The notes under the pieces are model-generated. The model was not told the origin of the DNA, did not search any database, and worked only from the letters and a program-made list of their open reading frames with translations. Both the position numbers and the translations under genes were made by a program. A stretch of 60,222 nucleotides of DNA. Origin: Geobacter sp. OR-1 (lineage in GTDB: Bacteria; Desulfobacterota; Desulfuromonadia; Geobacterales; DSM-12255). The stretch spans positions 1 through 60,222 of the forward strand of contig NZ_BAZF01000024.1 of the NCBI RefSeq assembly GCF_000813145.1, read 5' to 3'. Shown in pieces: positions 56,023-60,222 of this stretch. Numbering within the stretch: the first letter of the stretch is position 1; the number at the start of each line of letters is the position of its first letter.

Positions 56023-57204
56023 ATGAAGCAGTCCGCAAGCCAAATCAATAACTATTTCAAGCAGATGGATGGCTGTATCCGGATTTGTCGTGTTCCCGGC
56101 ATTATCCTGGCGGTAGCGGTTTCGATCCACTATCTTTCAGTTGGCCGTACCTTTGGCGCCAATTCTTCGCCCGGCGGCATTGCCGGCAGCGATCCGGAAC
56201 TGTGCTATCTAAATCATACCGCCATGATATGGGGAGCGGTTATCGTCCTCGGACTGCTTGCCGCCATAATCGGGCTGCTGCTGAAAATTTCAACGGAGCG
56301 CAAACAGGCGGCCAAAATCCTTGAAGAGAAGACGCAGGAGCTTGAACAGCGGGTTCAGGAGCGGACCCTGCAGCTTTCCGAGTCCAACCGGCTGCTCCGG
56401 GAGGAAGTGGCCCAGCGGTCCAAGGCCCAGGAAGAGATCGGCTGGTTGAACGACGATCTTGAGAGGCGGGCCCATGCTCTGGAAAATGCGAATAACGAGC
56501 TTGAGGCATTCAGCTATTCTGTTTCCCACGACTTAAGGGCGCCGTTGCGGCATATCGAAGGTTTCAGCCGGCTGCTGCTGGAAGAGTGCGAGGCCGCGCT
56601 TGACGTAAACGGCCGGGAATATCTCGACCGGGTCTGCAAGGCTACCCGGCGGATGGCGCTCCTGATCGACGACCTCCTGAAGCTTTCCAGGGTCACGAGC
56701 GGGTCCCTGAACTGCCAGTATTTCGACATGACCAGGATCGCTACCGAGGTTGTCGCCGAGTTGCGGGAGCTTCACCCGGAGCGGCGGATCTCCTGTACCA
56801 TTGCCGAGGGTATGGAGGCGTGGGGTGACCCTCATCTGCTGCGGATCGTGCTGGCGAACTATCTGGGCAATGCCTGGAAATACACCAGCAAAAAGGATGA
56901 AGCGACCGTGGAATTCGGCTGCCATGACCTTGACGGTGAACATATCTTTTACGTGAAGGATAACGGGGTCGGCTTTGATATGACCTATTCGGACCGGCTG
57001 TTCGGGACCTTCCAGAGGCTGCATCATGCCAATGAGTTCGAGGGCACCGGCATCGGGCTGGCCACGGTGCGCCGCATCGTCAACCGCCATGAGGGGCGAA
57101 CCTGGGGAGTGGGGGAGCCCGGAGTCGGTTCGACCTTCTATTTTGCCCTCCCGATTACTCCCCCGACAGAGTTGCCGCGCGACGCTAAGCCCCATTTGTC
57201 TTGA
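56023..57204 (+). CDS. Membrane-bound sensor histidine kinase
   Basis: 393 aa. Two helices at about residues 22-42 and 67-88 enclose a very short periplasmic loop. A coiled coil follows (about 90-165, Glu/Arg-rich), then the HisKA H-box 'SVSHDLRAPLRHIEGFSRLL' (His near residue 169) and the HATPase with N-box 'LANYLGNAWKYTSK', G1 'VKDNGVGFDM' and G2 'GTGIGLATV'. The phytochrome-like kinase group uses this H-box. No response regulator lies beside it; the signal is unknown. Confidence 0.92.
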   Translation: MKQSASQINNYFKQMDGCIRICRVPGIILAVAVSIHYLSVGRTFGANSSPGGIAGSDPELCYLNHTAMIWGAVIVLGLLAAIIGLLLKISTERKQAAKILEEKTQELEQRVQERTLQLSESNRLLREEVAQRSKAQEEIGWLNDDLERRAHALENANNELEAFSYSVSHDLRAPLRHIEGFSRLLLEECEAALDVNGREYLDRVCKATRRMALLIDDLLKLSRVTSGSLNCQYFDMTRIATEVVAELRELHPERRISCTIAEGMEAWGDPHLLRIVLANYLGNAWKYTSKKDEATVEFGCHDLDGEHIFYVKDNGVGFDMTYSDRLFGTFQRLHHANEFEGTGIGLATVRRIVNRHEGRTWGVGEPGVGSTFYFALPITPPTELPRDAKPHLS

Positions 57205-57306
57205 TTCCGATCCTGCCCTGTGGTACCGTTACCAGCCCGGGAGGACGCTTCCCGGCTCGATAAAATCCCAATCCCCATCCTGCCTTGTTGATTCCGGAGA
57301 ACCTGC

Positions 57307-58785
57307 ATGTATTATCCCGATTTTGACACTTTTCAAGGGCTTTCGGCCAAAGGTAACCTGATCCCGGTCTACCGGGAGATCATGGCCGATCTCGACACCC
57401 CGGTTTCGGCGTTCCGCAAGATCGACGACGGCCGCTACTCCTTCCTGCTGGAGAGTATCGAGGGGGGGGAGAAGTGGGCGCGCTATACCTTTCTCGGGTC
57501 GAGCCCGGGGGTAATTATCAGGACGGCCGGCAACACCGTGGAGATCGTCGAGAATGGCGCTCCACTGAAGCGGCTGCAGGTCGAAGATCCGCTCGGTTTT
57601 GTCCGGGACCATCTGGCCCGGTTCACCCCGGTCGAGGTCGAAGGGGTGCCCCGCTTTTTCGGCGGCGCTGTCGGGTATCTCGGCTACGACATGGTGCGCC
57701 ACTTCGAGCGGCTCGAATCGGACAAACCGGCTGTCATTGGGGCGTGGGACTCCTACTTCGTCATCACCGACACCATGCTCATTTTCGACAATGTCCGGCA
57801 GAAGATCAAGGTGGTTTCCAACGTCCATCTGGACGATGCGGCATCTCCTGAAGCGGCCTATGCCGAGGCTGTCGGCCAGATCGACGCCATCATCGCCAAG
57901 CTGAAGACGCCGCTGCAGCAATGCGCCGGCCGCAGCTCTGCCGGCAAGGTCGAATTTGCCTCCAACATGAGCAGGCAGGAGTTCGAACAGTCGGTGACCA
58001 GTGCCAAGGAGTATGTCCGCGCCGGCGACATCATCCAGGTGGTGCTCTCGCAGCGGTTTTCCGGGGATCTGACCGTTGAGCCGCTGGATATCTACCGCGT
58101 ACTCAGGACCCTGAACCCTTCGCCGTACATGTTCTTTCTCCGGTTGGACGACACCATCGTGGTGGGGGCATCTCCCGAGGTCATGGTTCGCAAGGAAGGG
58201 GACCGGGTGGAACTGCGCCCCATTGCCGGGACCAGGCCGCGCGGCGCTACCCTGGACGAAGACCTGCGGCTGGCCGACGAGCTGCTGGCAGATCCCAAGG
58301 AACGCGCCGAGCATGTCATGCTGGTGGACCTCGGCCGGAACGATCTCGGCCGGGTCTGCAAGACCGGGACGGTCAAGGTCTCAGAACTGATGGTCGTCGA
58401 GCGGTACTCACACGTCATGCATATCGTATCCAACGTCCAGGGCGAGATCGCCGGAGGCCGTGACGCCTTTGACCTTGTGCGGGCGACCTTCCCGGCCGGG
58501 ACCCTTTCCGGGGCGCCCAAGGTCAGGGCCATGGAGATCATCGACGAGTTGGAACCGGTGAAGAGGGAGATTTACGGCGGCGCGGTCGGCTATTTCTCGT
58601 TCTCAGGGAACATGGACCTCGCCATTGCAATCCGGACCCTGGTGGTCAAGGACGGCAAGATCCACCTGCAGGCCGGCGCCGGCATCGTGGCCGATTCCGA
58701 CCCGGCAGCGGAATGGCAGGAAACGGTCAACAAATCGATGGCAGTGGTGCGGGCCATCGAGACCGCGGAAAGAGGGCTCGACTGA
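57307..58785 (+). CDS. trpE: Anthranilate synthase component I
   Basis: 492 aa. It turns chorismate plus ammonia or glutamine (with TrpG) into anthranilate. The N-terminal 'LLESIEGGEKWARYTFLG' has the LLES tryptophan-feedback site. The chorismate-binding core has 'RTLNPSPYMFFLRLDDTIVV', 'PIAGTRPRG', 'LGRNDLGRVCKTGTV', 'ATFPAGTLSGAPKVRAMEII' and 'GGAVGYFSF'. trpG is not in the window; it may lie beyond or elsewhere. Confidence 0.97.
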   Translation: MYYPDFDTFQGLSAKGNLIPVYREIMADLDTPVSAFRKIDDGRYSFLLESIEGGEKWARYTFLGSSPGVIIRTAGNTVEIVENGAPLKRLQVEDPLGFVRDHLARFTPVEVEGVPRFFGGAVGYLGYDMVRHFERLESDKPAVIGAWDSYFVITDTMLIFDNVRQKIKVVSNVHLDDAASPEAAYAEAVGQIDAIIAKLKTPLQQCAGRSSAGKVEFASNMSRQEFEQSVTSAKEYVRAGDIIQVVLSQRFSGDLTVEPLDIYRVLRTLNPSPYMFFLRLDDTIVVGASPEVMVRKEGDRVELRPIAGTRPRGATLDEDLRLADELLADPKERAEHVMLVDLGRNDLGRVCKTGTVKVSELMVVERYSHVMHIVSNVQGEIAGGRDAFDLVRATFPAGTLSGAPKVRAMEIIDELEPVKREIYGGAVGYFSFSGNMDLAIAIRTLVVKDGKIHLQAGAGIVADSDPAAEWQETVNKSMAVVRAIETAERGLD

Positions 58786-58802
58786 AAGTTCTTAGAAACT
58801 TC

Positions 58803-58831
58803 TGCCCGACCAGAATATTACTGGTCGGGCA
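58803..58831. terminator. Hairpin between convergent trpE and the repeat-protein gene
   Basis: TGCCCGACCAG-AATATTA-CTGGTCGGGCA, a perfect 11-bp stem. Neither side has a strong T tract; possibly bidirectional. Confidence 0.6.
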
Positions 58832-58845
58832 ACTGCATAATGGAA

Positions 58846-60222
58846 TCATTTCCCCGCGCTACCGCTAGAATCGAATATCCCATCCCGTATTGATTCGAGA
58901 CTAACTGCAGGGGTATTTGTCTGCCAAACTGCGTTCCAGCATCCAAGAAACCCAGTAGGAGTCATGCTGGTGCCTTGCATTGTGTTGTTCCCTACAGTAC
59001 CGGTATATGCTGTCCCACTAGGGAAAGTAAACTTTACCTGATATCCGGTTTTACTCCAAGTTCCACTACCGCCATCCGTCGTGGAAAAGGTATTGTTTGA
59101 AAAGAAGCTTACCCCTGCAATGCCGATGGTCCCATCGCAATCCCAATCGAAAAAAAGCTGCCAGCTGCCAACAATTGTAGCGGTTGTCTGGTTCATAACA
59201 AATAGCTGCCCGGTTTTGCTGGCAGTCATGGCATAGGAATATGAGGAGGTGTAATATCCAGTCTTGGAAATATTGAGCGGATAATTTCCCAAGGGTATTT
59301 GAGTTATGGAGAACGTGCCGGTGGTGCCGGTAATGGCTGTTTTGCCGGCAATGGCCACGGTGGCTCCAGCAACTCCGAATCCAGTGGTACCATCAGAACG
59401 GACGGTCCCAGAAAGGGTGTAAGTGGGTAGTGGAGCCATGGTAAATACCTGTGCCGTCTTACTAGCGTTCATAGCATAGGCTGGGTTGGTATAGGTGTAA
59501 TATGCAGTCTTGGAAATAGTGAGTGGGTAAGTGCCGGCGGATATACCGGTAATGGCGAAGGTGCCAGTAGCGCTGGTTGTGGTTGTTTTGCCCGCAATTG
59601 ACACTGTGGCGCCGGCCAGCACTGGTCCAGTGGCGCTCCCGGAACGGACGGTGCCTGAGAGTGAGTAAGTTAAAAAGAATAGCTGTCCAATCCTGTCGGA
59701 GGTCATGGCGTAGCTAGGGTTAGAGAAGGTATCGTGCCCGGCCTTGGTGATAGTGAGGGGATAGGTGCCCTCTGGAATGCCGGTTATGGAGAAGGTGCCG
59801 GTGGCGCTGGTAATAGCCGTCTTGCCCGCTATGGCTACGGTAGCTCCGGCCAGCACCGGTCCGGTAGCGCTACCGGACAGTACGGTGCCAGACAGCGCAT
59901 GGGTTATGGGCGTCAGGTAGAATGTCTGTGCCGTCTTGCTTAAGGTCATGGGATAGGCGGGGTTGGAATATGGAACATATCCAGTCTTTGAGATGGATAA
60001 GGAGTAGGTTCCCCTGGTGATACCGGTAATGGCGAAGGTACCGGTGGCGCTGGTTGTGGTTGTTTTGCCCGCAATGGACACTGTGGCGCCGGCCAGCACT
60101 GGTCCAGTGGCGCTCCCGGAACGGACGGTGCCTGAGAGTGAGTAAGTTAAATAGAATAACTGGCCGGTCTTGTCAGAGGTCATGACGTAGCTGGGGTTAG
60201 AGTAGGTATCGTGCCCGGCCTT
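58846..60222 (-). CDS. Carboxypeptidase-regulatory-like repeat protein, 5' end beyond window
   Basis: 458 codons visible; the frame stays open to the window edge, so the true start lies beyond. It has four full ~78-residue beta-sandwich repeats of the form 'LSGTV-SGSATGPVLAGATV-IAGKT-TSATGTF-ITGI-GTYPL-I-K-GY', plus the end of a fifth. The C-terminal ~110 residues are a different domain (WQLFFDWDCDGTIGIAGVSF, then FSTTDGGSGTWSKTG). Surface or periplasmic location is likely; no enzyme motif is seen. The repeats match carboxypeptidase-regulatory-like (CarboxypepD_reg) domains. Confidence 0.85.
   Translation of the reverse strand, partial: KAGHDTYSNPSYVMTSDKTGQLFYLTYSLSGTVRSGSATGPVLAGATVSIAGKTTTTSATGTFAITGITRGTYSLSISKTGYVPYSNPAYPMTLSKTAQTFYLTPITHALSGTVLSGSATGPVLAGATVAIAGKTAITSATGTFSITGIPEGTYPLTITKAGHDTFSNPSYAMTSDRIGQLFFLTYSLSGTVRSGSATGPVLAGATVSIAGKTTTTSATGTFAITGISAGTYPLTISKTAYYTYTNPAYAMNASKTAQVFTMAPLPTYTLSGTVRSDGTTGFGVAGATVAIAGKTAITGTTGTFSITQIPLGNYPLNISKTGYYTSSYSYAMTASKTGQLFVMNQTTATIVGSWQLFFDWDCDGTIGIAGVSFFSNNTFSTTDGGSGTWSKTGYQVKFTFPSGTAYTGTVGNNTMQGTSMTPTGFLGCWNAVWQTNTPAVSLESIRDGIFDSSGSAGK
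59543..60222 (-). repeat. 477-bp higher-order tandem repeat inside the repeat-protein gene
   Basis: The block 59543-59745 recurs nearly identically at 60020-60222, a spacing of exactly 477 bp (159 codons, two domain repeats). Its near-identity at the DNA level, beside more diverged single repeats, points to recent duplication or gene conversion. The array probably continues past the window edge. Confidence 0.85.

Noticed and set aside
57229-58314. 361-codon minus-strand frame opposite trpE
   Set aside because: Lies wholly against trpE with no domain or start signal.

Overview
The window reads as a chromosomal segment of a Geobacteraceae-type deltaproteobacterium (Desulfuromonadota). The evidence is the gene order rpsB-tsf-pyrH-frr-uppS-cdsA-dxr-rseP and ilvD-ilvB-ilvN-ilvC-psd-pssA-leuA-leuC-leuD, a T-box leader on leuA in a Gram-negative setting, GEMM-I riboswitches of the Geobacter type in front of a heme lipoprotein carrying CxxCH and CxxxxCH sites, and large secreted repeat proteins. 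No tRNA, rRNA, IS element, prophage or CRISPR array was seen. The species cannot be fixed from sequence reading alone.

Layout. 1-5121: a membrane TPR protein, a secreted IPT/TIG protein, and the LPS-export permease genes lptF and lptG, with lptG broken by a frameshift at an A8 run. 5177-12858: translation and envelope genes rpsB, tsf, pyrH, frr, uppS, cdsA (no canonical start codon at the expected place), dxr, rseP (frameshift at an A7 run) and tsaB. 12969-20069: one 7.1-kb gene on the minus strand for a giant secreted beta-propeller/beta-helix protein. 20293-31338: branched-chain amino-acid synthesis (ilvD, ilvB, ilvN, ilvC), then psd-pssA and two glycosyltransferases, then leuA behind a leucine T-box. 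31389-36766: a secreted putative metalloprotease with a CFI-box C-terminus, a cold-shock protein, a LOG-family protein, and leuC-leuD.

36880-40266: a secreted protein built of repeated aromatic-Pro-aromatic strands, translationally coupled to mlaE and followed by mlaD; no mlaF ATPase gene is present here. 40445-43444: a CruF-like carotenoid protein, a nucleosidase-like protein and an output-less CHASE4 membrane protein. 43550-51592: a dense RNA and ribosome cluster (ffh, rpsP, khpA, rimM, trmD, a SPOUT-like methyltransferase, rplS, rnhB, a YraN protein), then a split NAD synthetase pair and rsmI. 51713-55872: a DUF5666/cytochrome lipoprotein with a ~550-nt leader carrying two complete GEMM-I riboswitch-terminator units, then htpG. 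56023-60222: a sensor kinase, trpE, and a repeat protein cut by the window edge.

The strongest candidate for something new is the double GEMM-I leader at 53402-53867. Both aptamers carry A at the position equivalent to G20, which is the hallmark of the cGAMP-preferring Geobacter class. Each has its own terminator, and a large imperfect palindrome lies between them. Other points worth checking are the slippery-sequence frameshift in lptG, the opposite-sign homopolymer frameshift in rseP, the apparent AUC start of cdsA, and the strand-repeat protein coupled to mlaE-mlaD.
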